Positions 1-7,195 of a DNA stretch of 19,472 nt are shown here, piece after piece (within the stretch, counting starts at the first letter, position 1; each line of letters begins with the position of its first letter). Made by a program: the position numbers and the translations under genes. Under the pieces are notes generated by a model. The model was not told where the DNA came from, did no database searches, and saw only the letters and a list, made by a program, of their open reading frames with translations. The DNA comes from Eshraghiella sp964405265 (GTDB taxonomy: Bacteria > Bacillota > Clostridia > Lachnospirales > Lachnospiraceae): positions 1-19,472 of the forward strand of contig CAYONC010000022.1 of NCBI GenBank assembly GCA_964405265.1, written 5' to 3'.

Positions 1-2
1 GG

Positions 3-164
3 AACGAAGAAAAGCTCAAAGCTACTATGAAAAACGAGCAGAAAGAGTTGTTCGAGAAATACACCGATTGTGTGCGAGAGCATCAAACCAATACAGATTT
101 TTTGATTTTTCAGAACGGATTTAAGCTTGGCCCAAGAATGATGTTGGAGGTAATGGAAGAATAA
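3..164 (+). CDS. C-terminal end of a small DUF6809-like protein (5' partial)
   Basis: An open frame enters from the left edge and ends at TAA 162-164, directly followed by a second stop (TAG). It gives 53 residues with a charged helical stretch (KNEQKELFEKYTDCVREH) and a C-terminal GFKLGPRMMLEVMEE. From memory, this ending resembles small DUF6809-type proteins of Firmicutes, which end in a similar G-F-(R/K)-L-G-x-R-x-(M/L)-x-E motif and often sit next to serine recombinases of integrative elements. The function is unknown. A terminator follows at once. A recombinase remnant about 1.5 kb downstream fits the mobile-element reading. The reading frame is solid; the family name is a recollection. 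Confidence 0.6.
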   Translation, partial: NEEKLKATMKNEQKELFEKYTDCVREHQTNTDFLIFQNGFKLGPRMMLEVMEE

Positions 165-173
165 TAGGTGAAG

Positions 174-217
174 CAGACCTGGACCGCCTTTGAGGTGATC
201 CGGGTCTGTTTTTTTTG
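174..217 (+). terminator. Rho-independent terminator after the partial gene
   Basis: The left arm CAGACCTGGA pairs with the right arm TCCGGGTCTG (one T-G wobble). An inner CCGCC/GAGGTG region may extend the pairing. A run of eight T follows. It ends transcription of the upstream small gene and separates it from the ATPase gene, which has its own promoter. Confidence 0.85.
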
Positions 218-287
218 GGTTTCGAGTAACATTTGAAGCTAACGCACTTTGTTCGCTGTAAAAAGTGTAATTTTATCCCAAAACTCA

Positions 288-315
288 TTGCATTTTTGCA
301 ATTATGTGATATACT
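288..315 (+). promoter_or_regulatory. Sigma-A type promoter of the AAA ATPase gene
   Basis: TTGCAT (288-293), a 16-base spacer, then TATACT (310-315) preceded by TGA, giving an extended -10. The predicted transcription start is near 322, leaving a leader of about 25 bases that contains the GGAGG ribosome binding site at 335-339. Confidence 0.6.
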
Positions 316-346
316 ATACTTGCATTATAATGATGGAGGCACGTGT

Positions 347-1645
347 ATGTACCGAATTGCTATTGAAAAGCTATTGAAATGGAAACAAAGCAAACGCCGT
401 AAGCCGTTGATTATCGAAGGAGCTCGTCAAGTTGGTAAAACTTGGCTGATGAAAGAGTTTGGCAGACAGGCGTATGCAGATACCATATACATCAATTTTG
501 ACTCCAATTCCAGAATGGCAGAGCTATTTGCTTCTGATCTGGATACGGAGCGTTTGATTATGGGCTTGGAACTGTATGCAGGTTGCAAAATCGATCCCGA
601 CAATTCATTGCTGATTTTTGATGAAGTGCAGGAAGTTCCAAGAGCGTTGTCATCTCTTAAGTATTTTTATGAAAATGCGCCGCAATATCACATTGTATGC
701 GCCGGTTCGTTGCTTGGCATTGCCTTGCACCAAGGTACATCTTTCCCTGTGGGTAAGGTGGATTTCCTAAAGCTGTATCCTCTCTCTTTCAAGGAGTTTT
801 TGATGGCAACCGATAAAGAACGATTTGCCGAACTGCTTGATAAGCGAGACTTTCAGATGATTACAAGCTTTAAGCAGATTTATGTTGATGCGTTAAAGCA
901 TTATTACTTTGTTGGCGGTATGCCCGAAGCAGTACAAAGTTTCGCAGAGAATAAAGACTTTAACGAAGTTCGTGAAATTCAAAAGCGAATCCTTGCAGCT
1001 TATGAACAGGATTTTTCCAAACACGCTCCCAATGAAATCGTGCCGAGACTTCGTATGCTGTGGAACAGTATACCTTCTCAGTTGGCAAAAGAAAACAAGA
1101 AGTTCATTTACGGCCTTGTTCGTGAAGGTGCTCGTGCCAAGGACTATGAAACTGCAATTATGTGGCTGAGTGATTGCGGTCTTGTTCACAAAGTTAGCCG
1201 TGTAAATGCGGCAGGTATCCCCCTACGAGCATATGAGGACTTGAAAGCATTTAAGCTGTTTGTGGTAGATGTTGGTCTCCTTGGCTGTATGGCCGGACTT
1301 CGTCAGCGTACTTTGCTTGATGGAAACGACCTTTTTGTTGAGTTCAAGGGTGCGCTTACAGAGCAGTACGTTTGTCAGCAGTTAAAGACTATCCAAGACT
1401 TAGATGTTTATTACTATACCAACGACAGAGGTTCTTGCGAAGTTGACTTTGTTGTTGATACAGGCGAACTGATTATCCCTGTGGAAGTAAAAGCAGAAGT
1501 AAATCTTAGAGCTAAGAGTCTTAAGACTTACCAAGAAAAATTCTCTCCCGAAGTTTCTGTTCGTACGTCCATGGCGGACTACAAAAAGGAGGACTGGCTC
1601 ATCAATCTGCCGCTGTATGCGATAGATCAGATTACGAAGATATAA
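347..1645 (+). CDS. AAA_14 / DUF4143 ATP-binding protein
   Basis: This 432-residue protein has a P-loop ATPase domain followed by a DUF4143-type C-terminal domain. Walker A is GARQVGKT (residues 25-32) and Walker B is LLIFDEVQE (88-96). A sensor-like VCAGSLLGI lies at 117-125, followed by the family hallmark KLYPLSFKEF (142-151). The C-terminal part carries a PD-(D/E)XK-nuclease-like constellation: E339, E365-x-D367 and E380-V-K382. The cellular role of this common family is poorly defined. The start at 347 is chosen because GGAGG lies 7 bases upstream and MYRIAIEKLLKW begins the family alignment; the longer frame from 233 adds 38 unrelated residues and runs through the promoter. It has its own promoter and lies between two mobile-element-like fragments, so it may be cargo. 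Confidence 0.85.
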   Translation: MYRIAIEKLLKWKQSKRRKPLIIEGARQVGKTWLMKEFGRQAYADTIYINFDSNSRMAELFASDLDTERLIMGLELYAGCKIDPDNSLLIFDEVQEVPRALSSLKYFYENAPQYHIVCAGSLLGIALHQGTSFPVGKVDFLKLYPLSFKEFLMATDKERFAELLDKRDFQMITSFKQIYVDALKHYYFVGGMPEAVQSFAENKDFNEVREIQKRILAAYEQDFSKHAPNEIVPRLRMLWNSIPSQLAKENKKFIYGLVREGARAKDYETAIMWLSDCGLVHKVSRVNAAGIPLRAYEDLKAFKLFVVDVGLLGCMAGLRQRTLLDGNDLFVEFKGALTEQYVCQQLKTIQDLDVYYYTNDRGSCEVDFVVDTGELIIPVEVKAEVNLRAKSLKTYQEKFSPEVSVRTSMADYKKEDWLINLPLYAIDQITKI

Positions 1646-1662
1646 TATTGGAGGATTACAGA

Positions 1663-2006
1663 ATGCAAGAGATTATTGTTGATGAAGGAATGCGAAGCAG
1701 AACTATTTCCCGAATCCCACGTTTTTTGTAGATGACGGCTACAGCGGTGTTGACTTTGACAATCGCCCGGACTTTCAGAAAATGCTTGCAGAGGTCAAAA
1801 CGGGTCGTGTTGGTACGATTATAACGAAAGACCTTTCAAGACTTGGACAAAACTCTGCGATGAATAGTCTGTATATTAACATCGTTTTTCCAAAAAGCGG
1901 TGTTCGATATATCGCCATCAACGACAACTTCGATTCCATCGACATGAACAGTACAGAGTGCGACATGGCTGGTATCAAAAACTGGTTCAATGACAACCTT
2001 GCATAA
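1663..2006 (+). pseudogene. Serine recombinase (resolvase family) remnant, frameshifted and truncated
   Basis: A GGAGG site and ATG at 1663 begin a short frame that soon stops. The recombinase-like frame is open from 1689 to 2006 and reads NAKQNYFPNP, VDDGYSGVDF, GRVGTIITKDLSRLGQN, then SGVRYIAINDNFDS and KNWFNDNLA-stop. This matches the catalytic-domain middle of large serine recombinases (DDGYSG, KDLSRLGR, RYIAxNDxxDS, KNxxNE). The N-terminal catalytic-serine segment is absent. Just upstream, in another frame, LLLMK (ending 1687) would fit the family's LLxxYAK, so a one-base shift near 1688 is likely. The canonical R after KDLSRLG is Q. The Ser-Arg catalytic core and the DNA-binding C-terminus are missing, so it cannot be functional. 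Confidence 0.8.
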
Positions 2007-2053
2007 AGCATGATGAAAATCAAGCGGTGCTATGACAATCAGAAATCACAAAG

Positions 2054-2102
2054 ACCACATTCCTACGGCTGGACGATCCTGCGAACGGAAATGTGGTTTT
2101 TT
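2054..2102 (+). terminator. Terminator-like hairpin in the recombinase tail
   Basis: ACCACATTCC pairs with GGAAATGTGGT (one bulge) across a 24-base loop and is followed by TTTTTT. The loop is long for a classical terminator. The same bases can be read in shifting frames as a decayed recombinase segment (SYGW, then DDPANGN, like the family's PPYGYxKDPxN), so the structure may be incidental. Confidence 0.45.
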
Positions 2103-2106
2103 ATAT

Positions 2107-2567
2107 GCGTAGTTCGATTGATAGGACGGATTTAGTGTAGGAATAAAGGTCGAAAATGACGGATAAACCGATACCGGAAAATCCAACGCAAATAAATGCT
2201 AAATTTGTTTTCTGCCCCAAAAGTATTCAAATGACGTAGAAAAACATTGATATTCTAAGTTGTTTTTACTAAAATGGGGTAAAAGGAAAGAGATTAATTA
2301 CAGAACAATAGAAAAAATGCCAATTACTATTGAGGTTATGAATATGAATTCTGTGCTTCATGAGTACAAATGGAGACAGGATTTATATATAGAGACACAG
2401 CCGTGAATAACGGTGGATTTGTTTCTAATCTTATTATGATTATTGAGGAACATATGGAGAATCCATATATAAGTGTCCTAACCTGCGGTTTTGGCGGTGG
2501 AAATTCTGCTATGACGGGCAGACAGCGGTGATAAAAATATGCCTATATACTGATGTAAGGAGAAAAC
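2107..2567. other. Gene-poor spacer with possible coding relics
   Basis: No supported gene. Short frames exist at 2317-2406 (29 residues, MPITIEVMNMNSVL then HEYKWRQDLYIETQP) and at 2403-2531 (42 residues, GTG start, containing IIEEHMENPYISV and CGFGGGNSAMTGRQR). The two overlap and are offset by one frame, so they might be the broken ends of one gene, but I recognise neither. A ribosome binding site AAGGAG (2557-2562) at the end belongs to the amylase gene. No convincing promoter for the amylase gene is visible here. Confidence 0.5.
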
Positions 2568-4736
2568 ATGAAGCAAATTAAGTTGATTATCAGCATAATG
2601 CTGATATTGGTATTCACGGCAGGCTGCAGAAATGCTGCGACACCTGGAAACGTGACAATGCCGGAAAATAAGGCAACATCAAAAAACGACGCAATGCCGG
2701 AAAATAAAGCAACATCAGAAAGCACTGCAGCGTCGGAAAACACGACACCGGAAAATATCAAATCGGATTACGGACTTGCGGAAAGAATATCAGACGGCGC
2801 AATACTTCACTGCTGGAACTGGTCGTATAATAATATTAAAGAGCATATGCAGGAAATTGCACAGGCAGGTTTTACGGCTGTCCAGACATCTCCCGTGCAG
2901 CAACCCAAAGATTATACCTATGAAGATAAGGTGTATACTAATGTAGGAATACCTGACGGAACGGGTGCGGGTAACGGACAGTGGTGGAAGCTGTACCAGC
3001 CGGTTTCCTTCAACATATGTGATAACGGACAGAGTTATCTCGGCACTAAACAGGAATTTACGGATATGTGTACCGAGGCGGAAAAATACGGAGTGAAGGT
3101 AATTGTGGATGTTGTGGCCAACCATCTCGGCAATATAACGGGATGGAAAAATTCCATGTCCGACATATCTTCTCAGGTGGGTGAATACTGGAATGAAGAT
3201 ATGATGACGGACGAAAGCTACTGGCACATTAATGACATACAATGCTGGATGAGTGACGGACGAAAAGATATAACACAGGGAACTGTAGGAATGCCTGACC
3301 TTAATACGTCGGACCGGCGTGTTCAGAAAATGGTATTGGATTTCCTGAAGGAATGTGTAGACTGCGGGGCAGATGGTTTTCGCTTTGATGCTGCAAAACA
3401 TATAGAAACACCGGATGATGACAGCTCATTTGCAAGCGATTTCTGGCCGTATGTAATAAACGGAATACGTGAATATGCGGACCACGAACTATTTATATAT
3501 GGTGAAATCCTGAATACGCCGGGAGATGATTTCAGTATAAGTGCATATACAAAATATATGTCGGTTACGGATAGTGCAACCGGAGATAACAGGCGTAATG
3601 ACGTAAGGTACGGAAATGCGGCAAGCGCAGCCAATACGGGATATTCATACGAACCATCAAAATGCGTGGTATGGAATGAATCACATGATACATATGTAGG
3701 CGCCGGTTCGTCATATCTTGCAACGGACAAAATGATAAAACAGACATGGGCAATTATTGCATCAAGAAAAGATGCAACACCGCTCTTTCTCGCAAGAAGC
3801 TATTATTCCAAGGATATAGTAGACGAAAACGGAAATAAAAAAAGCACGGCTTCCCTCGTACAGACCAATATGGGGGATGTGGGAACCATGACATTTTCTG
3901 ATCCATCGGTGGCAGCAGTCAATAACTTTAAAAATTATTTTATCGGGCAGAGCGAGCATGTTGCGAGTCAGGACAGTATTGTATATATTGAAAGAGGCAG
4001 CTCCGGAGCCGTAATTGTAAATCTTGCGGGAACCGGAAACGTCAGCCTTAAGGCATACAGCATTAAAGACGGAGTCTATACTGACAGGATAACAGGCAGT
4101 ATTTTTACGGTGGAAAACGGATATATCAGAGGAGAAATAACCTGTACGGACGGTATAGCTGTAATTTATGAAACAGGGACGGTTCCTTACGCAGAATTAT
4201 CCGTGCAGGGAGGAACAATATCAGACGATTATGTTGACGTAACGGTAAAGCTTGTTAATGCGGAAAAAGGCACATACCGTATCGGAAACGGGGAAGTGAC
4301 GGAATTTGCCGGAGAAGTCCGGCTTATAATAGGAAATACCATTGATTACGGGGAAAGCGTTAAATTAACCATAACGGCAACGGACTCCTCGCAGACCTGT
4401 GTTTACAGGCATATATATAACAAAAAAAGGAATGAGAACACTGCCGTAAAATATACCGAGGCTTCGGGGAAAAATCATATATATATGAAAAATACAGCAG
4501 GCTGGGAAGATGTATACTGCTATATGTGGAGTGATGAAAAAGGAAGTAACGCACCATGGCCGGGACTCAGGATGACTGAAACGGAAGAGGGAATATATCT
4601 GTATGCAACAGATGAAAATTATCCAAATGTTATTTTTACCAATGGCAGCGGAATACAGACACGGGACCTTAAATGGGAAGGAAACCGCAGTATATACAAT
4701 AATGAAAAAAATATATTTGAAAAATCGGATAATTAA
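2568..4736 (+). CDS. Secreted GH13 alpha-amylase lipoprotein with CBM26-like module
   Basis: This 722-residue starch-degrading enzyme is predicted to be anchored outside the cell: a hydrophobic signal peptide ends in lipobox FTAG-C20. A Ser/Thr/Glu-rich linker (21-65) with two MPENKATS repeats leads to the GH13 barrel. Region I is DVVANH (181-186), region II GFRFDAAKH (270-278, nucleophile D274), region III YGE (acid/base E313) and region IV NESHD (stabiliser D374), so the catalytic triad is complete. A beta domain follows (about 465-535), then a chitobiase-C-like segment (about 540-618, TYRIGNGEVTEF). The C-terminal 80 residues (IYMKNTAGW, VYCYMWSDE, WPGLRM, VIFTNGSGIQT) match the starch-binding CBM26 pattern. 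AAGGAG lies 5 bases before the ATG. It stands alone: the next gene has its own promoter. Attack on internal alpha-1,4 bonds of starch is inferred from the family. Confidence 0.9.
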   Translation: MKQIKLIISIMLILVFTAGCRNAATPGNVTMPENKATSKNDAMPENKATSESTAASENTTPENIKSDYGLAERISDGAILHCWNWSYNNIKEHMQEIAQAGFTAVQTSPVQQPKDYTYEDKVYTNVGIPDGTGAGNGQWWKLYQPVSFNICDNGQSYLGTKQEFTDMCTEAEKYGVKVIVDVVANHLGNITGWKNSMSDISSQVGEYWNEDMMTDESYWHINDIQCWMSDGRKDITQGTVGMPDLNTSDRRVQKMVLDFLKECVDCGADGFRFDAAKHIETPDDDSSFASDFWPYVINGIREYADHELFIYGEILNTPGDDFSISAYTKYMSVTDSATGDNRRNDVRYGNAASAANTGYSYEPSKCVVWNESHDTYVGAGSSYLATDKMIKQTWAIIASRKDATPLFLARSYYSKDIVDENGNKKSTASLVQTNMGDVGTMTFSDPSVAAVNNFKNYFIGQSEHVASQDSIVYIERGSSGAVIVNLAGTGNVSLKAYSIKDGVYTDRITGSIFTVENGYIRGEITCTDGIAVIYETGTVPYAELSVQGGTISDDYVDVTVKLVNAEKGTYRIGNGEVTEFAGEVRLIIGNTIDYGESVKLTITATDSSQTCVYRHIYNKKRNENTAVKYTEASGKNHIYMKNTAGWEDVYCYMWSDEKGSNAPWPGLRMTETEEGIYLYATDENYPNVIFTNGSGIQTRDLKWEGNRSIYNNEKNIFEKSDN
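2656..2719 (+). repeat. Direct repeat encoding the MPENKATS linker
   Basis: Two copies of a roughly 28-base unit start 36 bases apart (ATGCCGGAAAATAA at 2658 and 2694). They encode MPENKATSK and MPENKATSE in the linker between lipobox and catalytic domain. A third degenerate TPEN follows. The duplication probably lengthens the surface tether. Confidence 0.7.
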
Positions 4737-4739
4737 TGC

Positions 4740-4771
4740 TTGACTTTATCACGATAACGTGTTAGTATACT
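4740..4771 (+). promoter_or_regulatory. Promoter of the ABC importer operon with embedded inverted repeat
   Basis: TTGACT (4740-4745), a 17-base spacer, then TAGTAT (4763-4768); an overlapping TATACT (4766-4771) would give a 20-base spacer. An imperfect inverted repeat TATCACG-ATAA-CGTGTTA (4747-4764) fills the spacer, a position where a bound repressor would block RNA polymerase. The operator reading is inference. Confidence 0.6.
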
Positions 4772-4804
4772 GAAATCACTAAGAAAACAATGGAGAAAGA
4801 AAAA

Positions 4805-5605
4805 ATGAAAATGAAGAGAATATTGGTAACCGTACTTGCATGTGCCATGGCATTAGGAATTGCAGCCTGCGGTAAGGCACAGACATCAGGAGAAGCTAAG
4901 AGCGATATGGAATATGTCAAGAATAAGGGTAAGCTTGTTGTCGGAATTACAAGCTATGCACCGATGGATTATACGGATGCCAATGGTGAATGGATAGGAT
5001 TTGATGCAGATATGGCCAGGGCATTTGGAGAAAGTCTCGGAGTTGAGGTTGAATTTGTGGAAATTACCTGGGATAATAAGGTTGCGGAGCTTAATGGAAA
5101 GACTATTGACTGTGTATGGAACGGAATGACACTTCTTGATGAAGTAACGAGTGCAATGTCATGCAGTAATGCATATTGCAATAACCAGCAGATAGTTGTT
5201 GTTCCTGAAGAAAATGCAGATAAGTATTCCACACTTGAGTCAATAAAGGATTTGAGATTTGCAGTGGAAGGCGGCAGTGCCGGACGTGACGTTGCAGAAG
5301 ACAATGGCTTTAAATATACGGAAGTAACGGCTCAGTCGGATGCGCTCATGGAGGTCGCTTCAGGTACTTCTGATGCGGCAATAATTGACTCACTCATGGC
5401 CGGAGCAATGATAGGAGAAGGAACGTCTTATTCAAAATTAACATATACCGTACGCCTGAGTGATGAAAAATATGGTGTGGGATTCCGTAAAGAGTCTGAC
5501 CTGACTGAAGAACTGAATAAATTTTTCAAGAAGAGCTATGAAGATGGAAGTATGCAGAAGTGTGCAGAAAAATACGGAGTGCAGGAAGCACTTATTGAAC
5601 AGTAA
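4805..5605 (+). CDS. Amino acid ABC transporter substrate-binding lipoprotein
   Basis: This 266-residue extracellular binding protein of the polar amino acid uptake family (type 2 periplasmic-binding fold) captures the solute and delivers it to the permease encoded next. The signal peptide ends in lipobox GIAA-C22. The mature part begins with the typical KGKLVVGITSYAPMDYTDANGEWIGFDADMARA segment, followed by the FVEITWDNKVAELNGKTIDCVWNGMT and GSAGRD ligand-binding regions. It ends in DGSMQKCAEKYG, as the family does. ATG at 4805 is preferred over ATG at 4790 because GGAG (4792-4795) is correctly spaced for it, while nothing resembling a ribosome binding site precedes 4790. The ligand cannot be assigned from sequence; cystine, glutamine or another polar amino acid are possible. 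A terminator follows, which would favour a surplus of this component over the membrane parts. Confidence 0.9.
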   Translation: MKMKRILVTVLACAMALGIAACGKAQTSGEAKSDMEYVKNKGKLVVGITSYAPMDYTDANGEWIGFDADMARAFGESLGVEVEFVEITWDNKVAELNGKTIDCVWNGMTLLDEVTSAMSCSNAYCNNQQIVVVPEENADKYSTLESIKDLRFAVEGGSAGRDVAEDNGFKYTEVTAQSDALMEVASGTSDAAIIDSLMAGAMIGEGTSYSKLTYTVRLSDEKYGVGFRKESDLTEELNKFFKKSYEDGSMQKCAEKYGVQEALIEQ

Positions 5606-5621
5606 TAAGAAGCTTATCCGG

Positions 5622-5655
5622 ACAGAGGGCGGACTGAGTGCCGCTCTCTGTTTTT
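5622..5655 (+). terminator. Intra-operon terminator or attenuator between binding protein and permease
   Basis: ACAGAGGGCGG pairs with CCGCTCTCTGT (one mismatch) across a short loop and is followed by TTTTT. It lies within the ABC operon and no clear promoter follows, so partial readthrough is the likely way the permease and ATPase are expressed, at a lower level than the binding protein. Confidence 0.8.
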
Positions 5656-5689
5656 CCTTGTATATGAATTATGAAAGAGAGCATTAATA

Positions 5690-6376
5690 ATGGATTTATT
5701 TCTTGAGCAGTTTCCGGTTGTGATTAAAGCGCTTAATACCGGTTTTCTGCAGACCTTAAAATTATTCATTGTAACACTAATAGGAGCAATGCCGCTCGGA
5801 CTTATAATTACGTTCGGCTCGACTTCTAAAATTAAACCACTGAAATATCTTTTTAAATTTATAGTGTGGATTGTAAGGGGAACACCTCTTATGATTCAGC
5901 TGCTTATTATTTTTTATTTTCCGGGTCTCATACTTGATAATCCCATATGGGGAGGCGGTGAAGCGGGAAGGTTTTCTGCTGCAGCCGTAGCATTTATAAT
6001 TAATTATGCCTGTTATTTTTCTGAAATATACAGAAGCGGAATTGAAAACATCCCGACCGGGCAGGAGGAAGCAGGTCTTGTGCTCGGAATGAATAAGAGA
6101 CAGATATTTTTCCGTATTAAGCTCATGCAGATGATAAAGAGAATTGTTCCGCCGATGTCCAATGAAATAATAACACTTGTCAAGGATACGTCACTTGCAA
6201 GGATAATAGCACTGCAGGAAATTATCTGGGCGGGACAGTCATTTATGAAAGGCTCCCACGGAATTTCCGGTGTAATGTGGCCGCTGTTTTTTACCGCGGT
6301 TTATTATCTTTTATTTGTGGGAATATTAACCATACTTCTCGGCAGATTAGAAAAAAAACTTCAGTATTTTAAATAG
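5690..6376 (+). CDS. Amino acid ABC transporter permease (HisMQ family)
   Basis: This 228-residue integral membrane subunit forms the channel of a polar amino acid importer. Hydrophobic segments lie near residues 20-42, 52-82, 96-113 and 195-217. Family marks are RGTPLMIQL (63-71) and the EAA loop EEAGLVLGMNKRQIFF (126-141) with P154-P155, which docks onto the ATPase. The closing SNEIITLVKDTSLARII is also typical of HisM/HisQ/GlnP permeases. The ATPase gene follows after 10 bases. A weak AAAGAGAG ribosome binding site precedes the ATG, and a terminator hairpin lies in the upstream gap. No second permease gene is present, so the transporter probably uses a homodimer. Confidence 0.92.
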   Translation: MDLFLEQFPVVIKALNTGFLQTLKLFIVTLIGAMPLGLIITFGSTSKIKPLKYLFKFIVWIVRGTPLMIQLLIIFYFPGLILDNPIWGGGEAGRFSAAAVAFIINYACYFSEIYRSGIENIPTGQEEAGLVLGMNKRQIFFRIKLMQMIKRIVPPMSNEIITLVKDTSLARIIALQEIIWAGQSFMKGSHGISGVMWPLFFTAVYYLLFVGILTILLGRLEKKLQYFK

Positions 6377-6386
6377 GAGGACGGTT

Positions 6387-7172
6387 ATGGCGATATTGGA
6401 AGTTGAACATATACAGAAATCCTTTGATAAAACGGAAGTTTTGAAGGATATAAGCTTTACTCTTGAGAAAGGACAGGTGCTTTCCATAATAGGCTCTTCA
6501 GGAAGCGGAAAAACGACGCTTTTAAGATGCCTGAACTTTCTTGAAGATTTTGACAGCGGGATAATCAGGGTAAATGATGAAATAATCTGTGATGCATCCG
6601 TAAAGAGAAAAAAACGTGATTCGGAATTAAGAAAAAAACGGCTTCATTTCGGACTTGTGTTTCAGTCATTTAATCTCTTTCCGCAGTATACGGCATTAAA
6701 AAATGTTATGCTTGCGGTGGAGCTTCTTGCAAAAGAAAGGGATGATTATAAAACGGACAGAAAACGCATTCAGACGGAAATCCGGGAAGATGCAGTCAAG
6801 CTTCTTACGCAGATGGGACTTGCCGACAGAATGGATAATTATCCCCATCAGCTTTCGGGAGGCCAGTGTCAGAGAGTTGCGATAGCAAGGGCACTTGCAC
6901 TTAATCCGGATATCCTGTGTTTTGATGAGCCTACATCTGCACTTGACCCGGAGCTTACGGGGGAGGTTCTCAAGGTTATCAAGGAACTTGCCGATAAAAA
7001 AACTACCATGATTATTGTAACGCATGAGATGGCATTTGCCAGGGATGTGGCAGATAAGGTTATATTCATGGACAACGGATACATAGTGGAGCAGGGTGAC
7101 CCGGTGCAGGTTATCGATAATCCACAGGAAGAAAGAACAAAGCAGTTTTTATCCCGGTATTCGCAGGGATAG
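6387..7172 (+). CDS. Amino acid ABC transporter ATP-binding protein (GlnQ type)
   Basis: This 261-residue cytoplasmic ATPase powers the importer. Visible motifs are Walker A GSSGSGKTT (36-44), Q-loop Q93, signature LSGGQ (156-160), Walker B ILCFDE (176-181), D-loop SALD (184-187) and switch H213 in VTHEMAFARDVADKV. The order and wording are those of the polar amino acid subfamily. It is slightly longer than the usual 240-250 residues because of a charged insert (about 113-136, KERDDYKTDRKR) after the Q-loop region. AGGAGG precedes the ATG. It is the last gene of the transporter set, but no terminator separates it from the glycosyltransferase gene 23 bases downstream. Confidence 0.95.
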   Translation: MAILEVEHIQKSFDKTEVLKDISFTLEKGQVLSIIGSSGSGKTTLLRCLNFLEDFDSGIIRVNDEIICDASVKRKKRDSELRKKRLHFGLVFQSFNLFPQYTALKNVMLAVELLAKERDDYKTDRKRIQTEIREDAVKLLTQMGLADRMDNYPHQLSGGQCQRVAIARALALNPDILCFDEPTSALDPELTGEVLKVIKELADKKTTMIIVTHEMAFARDVADKVIFMDNGYIVEQGDPVQVIDNPQEERTKQFLSRYSQG

Positions 7173-7195
7173 AATGATGATTATGCGGACTGAAT

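Noticed and set aside
233..346. Upstream ATG adding 38 residues to the AAA ATPase
   Set aside because: It runs through the predicted promoter, has no ribosome binding site and no family similarity; GGAGG precedes the ATG at 347.
2054..2160. A frame reading KTTFLRLDDPANGN that resembles an ABC ATPase P-loop start
   Set aside because: There is no Walker glycine pattern before KTT and it stops soon; decayed recombinase sequence explains it better.
2546..2551. TATACT as a -10 box for the amylase gene
   Set aside because: It is only 16 bases before the ATG, so the transcript would begin at or within the ribosome binding site, and no -35 is present.
2790..3401. A 203-codon open frame on the minus strand inside the amylase gene
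   Set aside because: It is fully antisense to a gene with intact GH13 motifs, has no family resemblance and no ribosome binding site; it is a compositional shadow.
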